From an uncultured Collinsella sp. (GTDB lineage Bacteria > Actinomycetota > Coriobacteriia > Coriobacteriales > Coriobacteriaceae), in NCBI GenBank assembly GCA_937982065.1, contig CALJMO010000053.1, positions 1 to 64,000 on the forward strand: a DNA stretch of 64,000 nucleotides, read 5' to 3'. Shown here in pieces: positions 1 to 8,642 of the stretch. Made by a program: the position numbers and the translations under genes. Each line of letters begins with the position of its first letter. The first letter of the stretch is position 1. The notes beneath the pieces were generated by a model. It was not told the origin of the DNA, searched no databases, and saw only the letters and a list, made by a program, of their open reading frames with translations.

Positions 1-42
1 GGCGCCCGCAACCTGAACCTCTTCGATAGGAGCTTTTCCCAT

Positions 43-1497
43 ATGGCAGACATCGCATTCGAGAAGGACCTCTCCGTCGCCGAGACCGGCATCGGGGGCC
101 TGAAGGTCGTCGACCTCGCCGTCCACGGCGACTCGCGCGGCTGGTTCAAGGAGAACTGGCAGCGCGCCAAGATGACCGCCCTGGGCATCCCGGATCTCAG
201 GGTCGTCCAGAACAACATCTCCTACAACGACAGCCGCGGCGTCACCCGCGGCATCCACGCCGAGCCCTGGGACAAGTTCATCTCCGTGGCCCGCGGCAGC
301 GTATTCGGCGCATGGGTGGACCTGCGCGAGGGAAGCGCCACCTACGGGAAGGTGTTCACCTGCACGCTCGACCCGTCCAAGGCCATCTACGTCCCGCGCG
401 GCGTGGGCAACTCCTTCCAGGCCCTGGAGGACGGCACCGCCTACACCTACCTGGTGGACGCCCACTGGTCCCTCGAGCTCAAGAAGACCTACACCTTCGT
501 GAACCTGGCCGACCCCGAGCTCAACATTCAGTGGCCCATCCCGCTGGACCAGGCCACCGTCTCTGAGGCGGACCTGAACCACCCGTACCTCAAGGACGTC
601 ATCCCCATGGCGCCGAAGCGCACCCTCGTCACCGGCTGCAACGGCCAGCTGGGCCGTGCGGTCCGCGCGCTCGCCGAGGAGCGCGGCCTCGCCGGCAGCT
701 TCGACTTCTGCGACATCGACACCTTCGACATGTCCGACCCGGCGGCCTACTCAAAATACGACTGGTCGCTCTACGGCACCGTGATCAACTGCGGCGCCTA
801 CACGGCCGTGGATAAAGCGGAGACCCTCGAGGGCCGCGCCATCGCCTGGAAGGCCAACGCCACCGGGCCGGCGCTCCTCGCCCGCGCCTGCGCCGGGCAC
901 GGGATCACCCTCGTCCACGTGTCCTCCGACTACGTCTTCGACGGCACGGCCGAGGTCCACGACGAGGACGAGCCGTTCAGCCCGCTGTCCGTCTACGGGC
1001 AGACCAAGGCGGCGGGGGACATCGCCGTGGCCGGGTGCCCGCGCCACTACGTCATGCGCAGCTCTTGGGTCATCGGCGAGGGCCGCAACTTCGTGAAGAC
1101 CATGAAGGGGCTCTCCGACCGCGTCGCCGATCCGGAGGACAAGTTGGAGCGGGTCACCGTCGTGGACGACCAGCTGGGACGCCTGACCTTCACGCGCGAC
1201 ATGGCGCAGGCCATCTTCCACGTGCTGGGGACGCACGCCCCCTACGGCACCTATAACTGCACGGGCTCCGGCGCCGTGAGGTCCTGGGCCGACATCGCCC
1301 GCGCCGTCTTCGGGGCCGCCAACGGCAACGGCGACAGGGTCGTGCCGGTTTCGACCGCCGACTACTACGCGAGCGCCGCCGGTCCCGTCGCCCCGCGCCC
1401 GGTCCACTCCGCGCTCGACCTTTCCAGGCTCGAGTCGGTCGGGTTCCACATGCCCGACTGGGAGGAAGAGCTGGGGGAGTACCTCAAGACGCTCTAG
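43..1497 (+). CDS. rfbCD: Fused dTDP-4-dehydrorhamnose 3,5-epimerase / dTDP-4-dehydrorhamnose reductase
   Basis: This bifunctional 484-aa protein should catalyse the last two steps of dTDP-L-rhamnose synthesis in the cytosol. Residues 1 to about 185 form an RmlC-type cupin with the RGIH motif (H72, the expected catalytic base). From about residue 192 an RmlD-type SDR domain starts with a GxxGxxG motif (TGCNGQLG), followed by SSDYVFDG and a YGQTK motif with the catalytic Tyr/Lys. The start is ATG with AGGAG about 10 bases upstream. A short frame ending in TAG at 27-29 may be the tail of an upstream gene. The gene is richer in GC than the exporter genes to its right. Confidence 0.93.
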   Translation: MADIAFEKDLSVAETGIGGLKVVDLAVHGDSRGWFKENWQRAKMTALGIPDLRVVQNNISYNDSRGVTRGIHAEPWDKFISVARGSVFGAWVDLREGSATYGKVFTCTLDPSKAIYVPRGVGNSFQALEDGTAYTYLVDAHWSLELKKTYTFVNLADPELNIQWPIPLDQATVSEADLNHPYLKDVIPMAPKRTLVTGCNGQLGRAVRALAEERGLAGSFDFCDIDTFDMSDPAAYSKYDWSLYGTVINCGAYTAVDKAETLEGRAIAWKANATGPALLARACAGHGITLVHVSSDYVFDGTAEVHDEDEPFSPLSVYGQTKAAGDIAVAGCPRHYVMRSSWVIGEGRNFVKTMKGLSDRVADPEDKLERVTVVDDQLGRLTFTRDMAQAIFHVLGTHAPYGTYNCTGSGAVRSWADIARAVFGAANGNGDRVVPVSTADYYASAAGPVAPRPVHSALDLSRLESVGFHMPDWEEELGEYLKTL

Positions 1498-1519
1498 CCG
1501 CTATTAACTTTTCGAGAGT

Positions 1520-1549
1520 AAAAGCCGCCGCTTGTTAACGGCGGCTTTT
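1520..1549. terminator. Bidirectional Rho-independent terminator
   Basis: A perfect 11-bp stem (AAAAGCCGCCG / CGGCGGCTTTT) with an 8-base loop has A and T runs on its two sides. It lies between the convergent rfbCD and glycosyltransferase genes and can serve both. Confidence 0.85.
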
Positions 1550-1599
1550 CTTGTTGGTGGCTATCTGCGCAGTGGTGCCAATAGTATTCTGCGGAAGAT

Positions 1600-2571
1600 C
1601 TACCTCTCGCTTGTCTCGGTGGCGGACTTGCCGGGCTGGTCATCGTAGGCGTATTTGCTGTACACGTTGACCTCCCACTGCTTTTTTTCGACCTTTGCCA
1701 CAGAATCCAGGATGAATCCGGTTGCAAGGCTCAGACCACAGAGGAACATACACGATGCAGCAAGCATGGCAGTGGGGAAACGCGGGACCAGGCCGGTCTG
1801 AAAGTACTCAACAAAGATAGGAATGCCCAAAACCAGGCCGATAATCGCGAATAGAAGCGCGACGAGGCTGAAGAACTTCAGCGGGCGGTAGTCCTTGAAC
1901 AGCGTGCCGATCATCGCAACGACTTTAATGCCGTCGCTCACGGTATTGAGCTTGGACTCGGAGCCTTCCGGACGGTCGCGGTACTCGATGGGCACGTCTT
2001 TGATGCGCCAGCGGTGGTCGACGGCGTGGATCGAGAGCTCGGTTTCGATCTGGAAGCCCTCGGAAAGCACAGGGAAGGTTTTAACGAACGGACGGCTCAT
2101 GGCGCGGTAGCCGGTCATGACATCATCGAAGCTGTAGCCATAGATCCACTTGATCATGGCGCGGACCAGATTATTGCCAAAGCCGTGGAAGGCACGCTTG
2201 TTCTCCTCGGCGTAGGTGCCGTTGGAAAGGCGATCGCCTACGGTCATGTCGGCCGTGTCGTTAAGGATGGGCTCGCAGAGGGCCTTGGCCGCCTCGGCGG
2301 GGTAGGTGTCGTCTCCGTCGACCATCAGGTAGCAATCGGCGTCGATATCGCGAAACATCTGGCGGCACACGTTGCCCTTTCCCTGACGGGGCTCAAAGCG
2401 GACTGTGGCGCCGTGCTCGGTGGCAATGCGTGAGGTATCGTCCGACGAGTTGTTGTCATAGACATAGACCGTCGCCTGCGGAAGCTCGCGGTGAAAGTCG
2501 TCGATGACTTTGCCGATCGTGAGCGCTTCGTTGTAGCAAGGGATGATGACGGCGATGGATTCAGAATTCAC
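1600..2571 (-). CDS. Membrane-anchored family 2 glycosyltransferase (DPM1/GtrB-like)
   Basis: This 323-aa protein has an N-terminal GT-A fold: VIIPCYNE at the start, YDNNSSDDT, and the metal-binding DGDDTYP motif near residue 90. Two hydrophobic segments at about residues 230-255 and 265-290 should anchor it in the membrane. The architecture matches polyprenyl-phosphate glycosyltransferases, which load a sugar on a lipid carrier or polymer at the inner membrane face. The start is GTG, chosen because AAGGAG lies 6 bases upstream. It sits between rhamnose synthesis and a polysaccharide exporter, suggesting surface glycan work. The sugar substrate cannot be read from sequence. Confidence 0.85.
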   Translation of the reverse strand: MNSESIAVIIPCYNEALTIGKVIDDFHRELPQATVYVYDNNSSDDTSRIATEHGATVRFEPRQGKGNVCRQMFRDIDADCYLMVDGDDTYPAEAAKALCEPILNDTADMTVGDRLSNGTYAEENKRAFHGFGNNLVRAMIKWIYGYSFDDVMTGYRAMSRPFVKTFPVLSEGFQIETELSIHAVDHRWRIKDVPIEYRDRPEGSESKLNTVSDGIKVVAMIGTLFKDYRPLKFFSLVALLFAIIGLVLGIPIFVEYFQTGLVPRFPTAMLAASCMFLCGLSLATGFILDSVAKVEKKQWEVNVYSKYAYDDQPGKSATETSER

Positions 2572-2731
2572 TTAATGCTCCTTATACATTCAATCCTAGA
2601 AAGTATAGCCGTTTGGGCCTGGCATCCTAAGATGTGGGTTAGTTCTCCAGTTTTGTTGCGCGAATCGTTTGCATGGCCGTCGGGTCTATACTGTTCGTTT
2701 GTCAACGATTACGAGTAAAGGAGTTGCATCC

Positions 2732-3577
2732 GTGTCGGATCAGACAAAGCAACAAGAAACTCGCAGTCTGCCTGCGACGTTTGCTAAGAACGAATTTGAG
2801 AAGGACGCGTTTATCCTTCGTCAGCTGGTTACCAAGGATTTTAAGATCAAGTATCGCCGTAGCGTTCTGGGCGTCGCATGGTCGGTGCTCAACCCGCTGC
2901 TGATGATGATCGTCATGGCCATCGTGTTCTCGACGATTTTTGGCCAGGGCCGCAATGGCTCAATGACGCCCGAGATGTACCCGCTGTACTTGATCGTGGG
3001 TAACATCACCTTTGCCGTCATGTCTGAGTCTACTAACCAGGCCCTGACGTCGATCGTGGGCGCTGCCCCTCTGCTCAAGAAGGTTAAGGTGCACCGCTGG
3101 GTTTTCCCGGTGCAGAAGGTGCTCTTCTCGCTGGTCAACTTTGCCTTCTCGCTGGTCGCCGTCGCCATCGTCATGCTGTGGTTCCGCGTTATGCCTTCTT
3201 GGCACCTGATTCTGTTGCCGGTTTGCCTGCTGCTGCTTATGTGCTTCTGCATGGGCCTGGGCATGATGCTCTCTGCCCTTACGGTCTTCTTCCGCGACGT
3301 TATGCATCTGTGGAGCGTCGTCATTACGGCGTGGACTTACATTACGCCCATCTTCTGGACGACTGACTATATTGCGCAAATGCCGCATCTCGTGCGTATC
3401 TTGATGTATGCGAACCCCATGTTCAACTACCTGCAGTTTATGCGCGATATCTTCCTGTTCCAGACTACGCCCTCGCTTATGACGTTTGGTATGTGCGTCG
3501 CTTGGGCGGTTCTTGCGCTTATTATTGGCTATACCGTGTTCCATAAGTCCGAGCGCAAATTTATCCTCTACATCTAA
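2732..3577 (+). CDS. Polysaccharide/teichoic acid ABC exporter permease (Wzm/TagG-like)
   Basis: This 281-aa ABC-2 type permease has about six hydrophobic helices. A cytoplasmic N-terminus carries the family signature LRQLVTKDFKIKYRRSVLG, followed by WSVLNPLLMMIVM. Such permeases move lipid-linked surface polymers across the membrane with the ATPase encoded 11 bases downstream. The GTG start is preferred over an upstream in-frame codon because AAAGGAG lies 8 bases before it. A TATACT hexamer at 2687-2692 is a possible -10, without a good -35. Confidence 0.9.
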   Translation: MSDQTKQQETRSLPATFAKNEFEKDAFILRQLVTKDFKIKYRRSVLGVAWSVLNPLLMMIVMAIVFSTIFGQGRNGSMTPEMYPLYLIVGNITFAVMSESTNQALTSIVGAAPLLKKVKVHRWVFPVQKVLFSLVNFAFSLVAVAIVMLWFRVMPSWHLILLPVCLLLLMCFCMGLGMMLSALTVFFRDVMHLWSVVITAWTYITPIFWTTDYIAQMPHLVRILMYANPMFNYLQFMRDIFLFQTTPSLMTFGMCVAWAVLALIIGYTVFHKSERKFILYI

Positions 3578-3588
3578 GGAGTGCTGTG

Positions 3589-4356
3589 ATGACTGAATCT
3601 GTTGTTGATTACAGCGAGCAGCCTCTGGCTGTCGAGGTCGACGACGTCACCATGATCTTTAACATGGCGTCCGAGTCGCTGACCAACCTCAAGGAGTACT
3701 TCATTAAGCTTGCCAAGCACGAGCTGTTCTTTGAGGAGTTTAGGGCGCTTAAGCACATCTCGTTTGATATTCATCGCGGCGAGGTTGTGGGTCTGGTCGG
3801 CACCAATGGCTCCGGCAAGTCTACGATGCTCAAGATTATCGCTGGCGTTCTTGAGCCTAGCGAGGGCAGCGTTAAGGTGCACGGTAACATCGCGCCGCTG
3901 ATTGAGCTTGGCGCCGGCTTTGACCCCGAGCTGACCGCCCGCGAGAACATCTATCTGAACGGCGCCCTGCTCGGCTATACCAAGGAGTTCATCGACGCCA
4001 ACTTTGACGGCATTATCGAGTTCGCTGAGCTGCAGAACTTTGTCGATATGCCGCTTAAGAACTTCTCTTCGGGCATGGTGGCGCGTATCGCCTTTGCAAT
4101 CGCGACGATTACCGAGCCCGATATTCTGATCGTTGACGAGACGCTGTCCGTCGGTGATGTGTTCTTCCAGCAAAAGTGTGAGGCCCGCATCCAGCACTTT
4201 ATCCAGAGCGGCGACGTGACGGTTCTGTTCGTTTCGCACTCTATGGAGCAGGTTGAGCGCATCTGCCAGCGTGCCGTTTGGATTGAGAAGGGTGACCTTC
4301 GCATGGACGGCCCGGTCGATGAGGTCTGCAAGGCGTACCGCGAGCAGTTCAACTAG
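3589..4356 (+). CDS. Polysaccharide ABC exporter ATPase (Wzt/TagH-like)
   Basis: This 255-aa nucleotide-binding subunit has Walker A GTNGSGKST near residue 65, signature NFSSGMVAR, Walker B ILIVDE and the switch histidine in FVSHS. The sequence YEQ-type long insertion before Walker A (FNMASESLTNLKEYF) is typical of Wzt/TagH ATPases. It lacks the C-terminal carbohydrate-binding domain found in some Wzt proteins. ATG at 3589 is chosen over an overlapping GTG at 3586 because of its better distance from AAGGA. It forms an operon with the permease. Confidence 0.92.
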   Translation: MTESVVDYSEQPLAVEVDDVTMIFNMASESLTNLKEYFIKLAKHELFFEEFRALKHISFDIHRGEVVGLVGTNGSGKSTMLKIIAGVLEPSEGSVKVHGNIAPLIELGAGFDPELTARENIYLNGALLGYTKEFIDANFDGIIEFAELQNFVDMPLKNFSSGMVARIAFAIATITEPDILIVDETLSVGDVFFQQKCEARIQHFIQSGDVTVLFVSHSMEQVERICQRAVWIEKGDLRMDGPVDEVCKAYREQFN

Positions 4357-4410
4357 GTTATAATTACTTGCGCCTGACAGGCTTGTGCTTGCTTGGGCGT
4401 GCGGTTATTT

Positions 4411-4487
4411 GCTCCATTAGCTCAGTTGGATAGAGCAGGGGACTTCTAATCCCAAGGTCGACGGTTCGAATCCGCCATGGAGCACCA
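4411..4487 (+). tRNA. tRNA-Arg (anticodon TCT)
   Basis: The 77-base cloverleaf has acceptor GCTCCAT/ATGGAGC, D-arm GCTC/GAGC, anticodon loop CTTCTAA (TCT), T-loop TTCGAAT and an encoded CCA end. Confidence 0.96.
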
Positions 4488-4496
4488 TCGTTTATT

Positions 4497-4530
4497 AAGC
4501 CCAGACCGCTTGGTGGTCTGGGCTTTTTTC
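4497..4530 (+). terminator. Rho-independent terminator after tRNA-Arg(TCT)
   Basis: A perfect 11-bp stem (4497-4507 with 4515-4525) is followed by a run of six T. It lies 9 bases after the tRNA CCA end. Confidence 0.9.
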
Positions 4531-4591
4531 ATCTTGTGTGTTGCTGGAGCCGAGCGCGAGCAAGCCGCTGCTGTTTGTTGGGGTTGGCATT

Positions 4592-5029
4592 TTACTTTTC
4601 GAGATGCTCTTTCAGCAGCTCCAACGCGTGGGCGTAGCCCTTCAGGCCCTCGCCGGTGATGGTGGCGAAGCAGGCCAGGCGGGCGTAGCTTACCTGGCGG
4701 AAGTCCTCGCGCGTCTCTACGGCGCTGATGTGGACCTCCACAGCCGGGATGGCGACGGCCTTGAGTGCGTCGAGGATCGCGACGCTTGTGTGCGTGTAGG
4801 CCGCCGGGTTGATGACGATGCCGTCGACCTTGCCGTAGGCCTCCTGGATCTTGTCGACGATGGTGCCCTCGTGGTTAGACTGGAAGACCTCGACTTCTTC
4901 GAAGCCCTGTGCGGCGCCCGCTTCCTGGCAGATCTGCACTAAGCGGTCGTAGTTGTCACTGCCGTAGATGCCCGGCTCGCGAATGCCGAGCATGTTGAGG
5001 TTGGGGCCGTTAATGACGAGTGCTTTCAT
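4592..5029 (-). CDS. aroQ: 3-dehydroquinate dehydratase, type II
   Basis: This 145-aa protein matches the normal type II dehydroquinase length and starts with the diagnostic NGPNLNMLG motif. It also has QSNHEG, NPAAYTHTS and EVHIS, which line the active site. It makes 3-dehydroshikimate, step 3 of the shikimate pathway. The ATG is chosen because the family begins exactly there and AAGGAA precedes it; the frame is open further upstream but crosses the hairpin at 5051-5091. It is the last gene of the aro operon. Confidence 0.95.
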   Translation of the reverse strand: MKALVINGPNLNMLGIREPGIYGSDNYDRLVQICQEAGAAQGFEEVEVFQSNHEGTIVDKIQEAYGKVDGIVINPAAYTHTSVAILDALKAVAIPAVEVHISAVETREDFRQVSYARLACFATITGEGLKGYAHALELLKEHLEK

Positions 5030-5050
5030 GGTTGCTTCCTTTGCGGTTGA

Positions 5051-5091
5051 AAAACCACCACAAAGGTGCCTGTCTCCTTTGTGGTGGTTTT
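5051..5091. terminator. Hairpin between aroE-aroK and aroQ
   Basis: Two perfectly complementary 16-base arms (5051-5066 and 5076-5091) are separated by 9 bases. The arms end in A4/T4, so the hairpin could terminate on either strand and lower aroQ expression. It could equally be a dispersed intergenic palindrome. Confidence 0.65.
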
Positions 5092-5093
5092 GG

Positions 5094-6344
5094 TTAGAGA
5101 GCGGGTGGGAGGGTGTCGAGGAGGGCATGGGCGGTGTTGGCGGCGCAGTCGCGTGAGTCGATGATGTAGTCGGCCCAGGCGCGGTAGCGCGGCATACGCT
5201 GCTCGGCCAGCTTGTCGATGCCGTCGCGCGCGGTGATGGGGCGGCCCTTGTGGGCGAGCTCGTCGAGCTTGCGGTTGAGCATCACGATTTGGCTGTTTTG
5301 GTGCAGCAGAGGGTAGTTCTCGTCGCGCGTAACCACGCCGCCGCCGGTGGAGAGAACCAAGCCGCTGCGCTTGGAGATGTCGGTCAGCGCTGCCGTCTCC
5401 TGCTCGCGGAAGGCCGCCTCGCCGCACTTGACGATAAAGTCGGCGCATGGCATGCCCAGGCGCTCCTCGAGGGCGCGATCGAGGTCGATGTGCTCGCGGC
5501 CCGTGAGCTGAGCGATCTGCTCGCCCACGCGGGTCTTGCCCGAGCCAGGCATGCCAATCAGGGCGATGTTCTGCTCATGGCGCGACAGGCGCTCCGTTAC
5601 GTCCAGGATGCGCTCGCGCGGGGTGACCTGGCCGGTATAGCGCTCGACGGCCTGTGCCGCCTGGGCCACGAGCATCAGCAGACCGCCGATGCAGGGGATA
5701 CCGCGGCGCTCGGCCTCGAGCATGAGTCCCGTGCGGGCGGGGTTGTAGACAATGTCGATAACGCCTTCGAGCGCATCGAGCCCTTCGAGCGTGCAAGGCG
5801 CGTCGGGGCAGTGGGGGAACATGCCGGCAGGCGTGCAGTTGACGAGCAGGGCGGCGTCGGACTGCTGCGCGATATTGCCGTAGTTGACCTCGCTCGTGCG
5901 ACCCACGGGCACAACGATGGCGCCCAGATCTCCCAGCACCATACTTGCCGTGGTGCCTGCACCGCCAGTGGCTCCGAGCACGAGAGTCTTCTTGCCGGCG
6001 ACCTCAAGCCCCAGCTCCTCGACAAGGCACTGAAAACCAAAGTAGTCGGTGTTGTCGCCGCGCAGGCGACCGCCAGGTAGGCGTGTGATGGTGTTGACGT
6101 TGCCCATGCGCTCGGCGAGCGGGCTCAGCTCGTCCAGGTACTCCATGACGGCGCGCTTGTAGGGGATGGTCACGTTGGTACCCTCCCATTCGTCGCCCGT
6201 CATAAAGGCCGCGAGGTCCTCGGGCTCGCGCTCAAATCGCACGTAATCGAGCCCAGCGAGCTCTTTGTAGATGGTCGGGGTGTAGCTGTGGCCCAGCACG
6301 CGGCCCAGCACACCGTAGGGGCGGGTTGCGGCGGTATCGGTCAT
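5094..6344 (-). CDS. aroEK: Fused shikimate dehydrogenase / shikimate kinase
   Basis: This 416-aa fusion catalyses two steps, 3-dehydroshikimate to shikimate and shikimate to shikimate-3-phosphate. Residues 1 to about 255 are an AroE domain with the catalytic lysine in TIPYK (K63), GDNTD (96-100) and the NADP loop GATGGAG. Residues about 258-416 are an AroK domain with Walker A GMPGSGKT (264-271), DLD and STGGGVV. These activities are separate genes in most bacteria. Its start abuts the pheA stop directly, indicating translational coupling. Confidence 0.95.
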   Translation of the reverse strand: MTDTAATRPYGVLGRVLGHSYTPTIYKELAGLDYVRFEREPEDLAAFMTGDEWEGTNVTIPYKRAVMEYLDELSPLAERMGNVNTITRLPGGRLRGDNTDYFGFQCLVEELGLEVAGKKTLVLGATGGAGTTASMVLGDLGAIVVPVGRTSEVNYGNIAQQSDAALLVNCTPAGMFPHCPDAPCTLEGLDALEGVIDIVYNPARTGLMLEAERRGIPCIGGLLMLVAQAAQAVERYTGQVTPRERILDVTERLSRHEQNIALIGMPGSGKTRVGEQIAQLTGREHIDLDRALEERLGMPCADFIVKCGEAAFREQETAALTDISKRSGLVLSTGGGVVTRDENYPLLHQNSQIVMLNRKLDELAHKGRPITARDGIDKLAEQRMPRYRAWADYIIDSRDCAANTAHALLDTLPPAL

Positions 6345-7490
6345 CTAGAGCACCTCCGTGTAGCTGCCAAAGTAGGTAAAGCTCTCGCACACGTCGTCGA
6401 TGGAATCGAGCAGGTCGTCGAGGGCCTTGCTGCCAAAGGGGCAGTCCAGATCAAAGTAGAACATAAACTCAAAGTCGCGGCCGGGGATGGGGCGGCTCTC
6501 GAGCTTGATGAGGTTGATGTTGAGTGCGTAGAAGCGCTCGAGCACGCGATAGAGGGCGCCCGGCTCGTTGGCCGTGGTGATCATGAGCGAGGTGCGATTA
6601 GCGCCGGGGTAGACGCGCGGCTCGCGGCTGATGACGACAAAGCGCGTGTAGTTGTTGTCCGAGTCTTGGATATTGGGCTCCAGCACCTCGAGGCCATACA
6701 GCGTGGCACAGCTGCGCGAGGCGATGGCGGCGACGTCGGTGCGCTCGGAGTTGGCGACCATCTCGGCCGACATGGCAGTGTTGGGGTACTTGGTGGCGTG
6801 CAGGCCGTGGGACTCGATAAAGCCGGCACACTGGGCAATGGCTTGGCCGTGGCTGTAGACCTCGCGCACGTCCGCGAGCTTGGTGCCGGGCTTGACGAGC
6901 AAGTTGTGGTCGATCTTGAGGCGAAGCGAGCGCACGATGTGAAAGTCGAACTGGGCGAGCAGGTCGTAGACGGCGTTGACCGATCCGGCGGTGGAGTTCT
7001 CGATGGGCAGCACGCCAAACTCGCAGAACCCGTCGCGCACGGCTCGCATGACGCCCTCAAAGGTCTCAAAGAACGCGATGTCGGGCACGTCGAAGAGTTT
7101 GCACGCGGCGATCTGGCTATAGGCACCTTCCACGCCCTGGCAGGCAACGGTGGCCGTTTGAGGGAAGGGCGTGTCAAAGGCTGCAGCCGTGGCGTGGGCC
7201 TTTTGCGAGATGGTGATGCCCTTGAGCTCGTTGATGTAGCGCTGCTGCTCGGCCTTGCTCATGCTCATGAGGAGACGGAACAGGGCGATGGTCTGTGCCT
7301 CGTAGCGCTCGGGCGCGCGGCTGGCGAGGTTGTTGAGCTTGGAGCGCTCGCGGGCGGGGTCGAAGACGGCCTTGCCCATCTCGATTTTTGACTTGGCGAC
7401 CTCGGTGGCAATGTCCATGCGCTCGATAAAACTGTTGAGGAGCGTGGTGTCGATGCCATCGATGGCCTGGCGGATGTCAGCAAGGTCCAT
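6345..7490 (-). CDS. pheA: Chorismate mutase / prephenate dehydratase (P-protein)
   Basis: This 381-aa bifunctional enzyme converts chorismate through prephenate to phenylpyruvate for phenylalanine. An AroQ-type helical chorismate mutase covers about residues 1-85. Prephenate dehydratase follows (GVEGAYSQ near 119, ENSTAGS near 164). A C-terminal ACT domain carries ESRPIPG, the usual site of phenylalanine feedback. The ATG at 7490 is chosen because the mutase domain begins there with AAAGGGG upstream; the longer open frame has no homology. Confidence 0.94.
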   Translation of the reverse strand: MDLADIRQAIDGIDTTLLNSFIERMDIATEVAKSKIEMGKAVFDPARERSKLNNLASRAPERYEAQTIALFRLLMSMSKAEQQRYINELKGITISQKAHATAAAFDTPFPQTATVACQGVEGAYSQIAACKLFDVPDIAFFETFEGVMRAVRDGFCEFGVLPIENSTAGSVNAVYDLLAQFDFHIVRSLRLKIDHNLLVKPGTKLADVREVYSHGQAIAQCAGFIESHGLHATKYPNTAMSAEMVANSERTDVAAIASRSCATLYGLEVLEPNIQDSDNNYTRFVVISREPRVYPGANRTSLMITTANEPGALYRVLERFYALNINLIKLESRPIPGRDFEFMFYFDLDCPFGSKALDDLLDSIDDVCESFTYFGSYTEVL

Positions 7491-7543
7491 GGAGGCCCCT
7501 TTCACGTAACGGCTGAGTTGACAGGCAACCCAGGTGAGTCGGG

Positions 7544-8641
7544 TTAGAGCTGGGCGGCGTCCTCGAGGAGGGCGTCCCAGATGGCGAGCGCCGCGGCTGC
7601 TTCGGCTACGGGGACGGCTCGGGGGACGATGCAGGGATCGTGACGGCCTTGGACCGAGAGCTCGGCATTTTCCATGGCGTCCATGTCTACGGTCTGCTGC
7701 TCGCGGCCAATTGAGGGCGTCGGCTTTACGGCCATGCGCCACATGACGGGCGCGCCGGTCGAAATACCGCCCAGGATGCCGCCGGCGTTGTTGGATTCGA
7801 CCTCGATCTCGCCGGTCTCGGCGTCGATGCGATACGGATCGTTGTTCTCGCTGCCGCGCATGGCGGCCACGGCAAAGCCCATGCCAAACTCCACGCCCTT
7901 TACGGCGGGAATCCCGAACGCGATTTGAGCGATGCGGTTCTCGATGCCGTCGAACATGGGGTCGCCGATGCCCGCGGGAAGCCCGTAAATGCCGCACTCC
8001 ACGATGCCGCCGATGCTGTCGAGCTCGTCGCGCGCGGCCAGAATCTCCTCGCGCATGCGGCCGGCTGCGGCGGCGTCAATGCACGGCAGATTGTTCGTAA
8101 GGATCGCCTTGCGGTCGGCCTCGCGATAGACCATATCGTCCATCGGCAGGTCGGAGATGCCGCCGATCTGCGCGACGTGCGCCATGACCTGAATGCCGCG
8201 GGCCTCGAGTACCTGCAGTGCAATGCCGCCGGCGATGCATAAGGGGGCCGTTAGGCGGCCGGAAAAATGCCCGCCACCAGCGACATCGTGCATGTTGTGA
8301 TACTTCACGCGCGCAGGGAAGTCCGCGTGTCCGGGACGGGGCTTGCGGCGCAGCTCGGAGTAATCCTTGGAGCGCGTGTTGGTGTTCTCGATAATCGCGG
8401 CGATGGGCGCGCCGGTGGTATGTCCATCGACCACACCGGCGATGATATGCGCGGCGTCGGCCTCGCGGCGTTTGGTTGCGGTCTCGTCGCGACCGGGGGC
8501 GCGACGGTCGAGGAAGGCCTGCAGCTGCTCCTGGTCCACGGCGATGCCCGCCGGGATGCCATCGAGCGAGCAGCCGATAGCGGGAGAGTGCGACTGGCCG
8601 AAGATGCTTAAGTGCAAGACGTTGCCAAAGGTCGAGGACAT
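7544..8641 (-). CDS. aroC: Chorismate synthase
   Basis: This 365-aa protein makes chorismate from EPSP with reduced FMN. The family signatures GQSHSPAIGC near the N-terminus, RRAPGRDE, RPGHADFPARVKY and GGHFSGRLTAP are all present. Length is normal. It follows aroA with a 1-base gap. Confidence 0.96.
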   Translation of the reverse strand: MSSTFGNVLHLSIFGQSHSPAIGCSLDGIPAGIAVDQEQLQAFLDRRAPGRDETATKRREADAAHIIAGVVDGHTTGAPIAAIIENTNTRSKDYSELRRKPRPGHADFPARVKYHNMHDVAGGGHFSGRLTAPLCIAGGIALQVLEARGIQVMAHVAQIGGISDLPMDDMVYREADRKAILTNNLPCIDAAAAGRMREEILAARDELDSIGGIVECGIYGLPAGIGDPMFDGIENRIAQIAFGIPAVKGVEFGMGFAVAAMRGSENNDPYRIDAETGEIEVESNNAGGILGGISTGAPVMWRMAVKPTPSIGREQQTVDMDAMENAELSVQGRHDPCIVPRAVPVAEAAAALAIWDALLEDAAQL

Positions 8642-8642
8642 G

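Noticed and set aside
2669..2731. N-terminal extension of the ABC permease
   Set aside because: The GTG at 2732 has a strong ribosome site and the family N-terminus starts there; the extension overlaps the promoter region.
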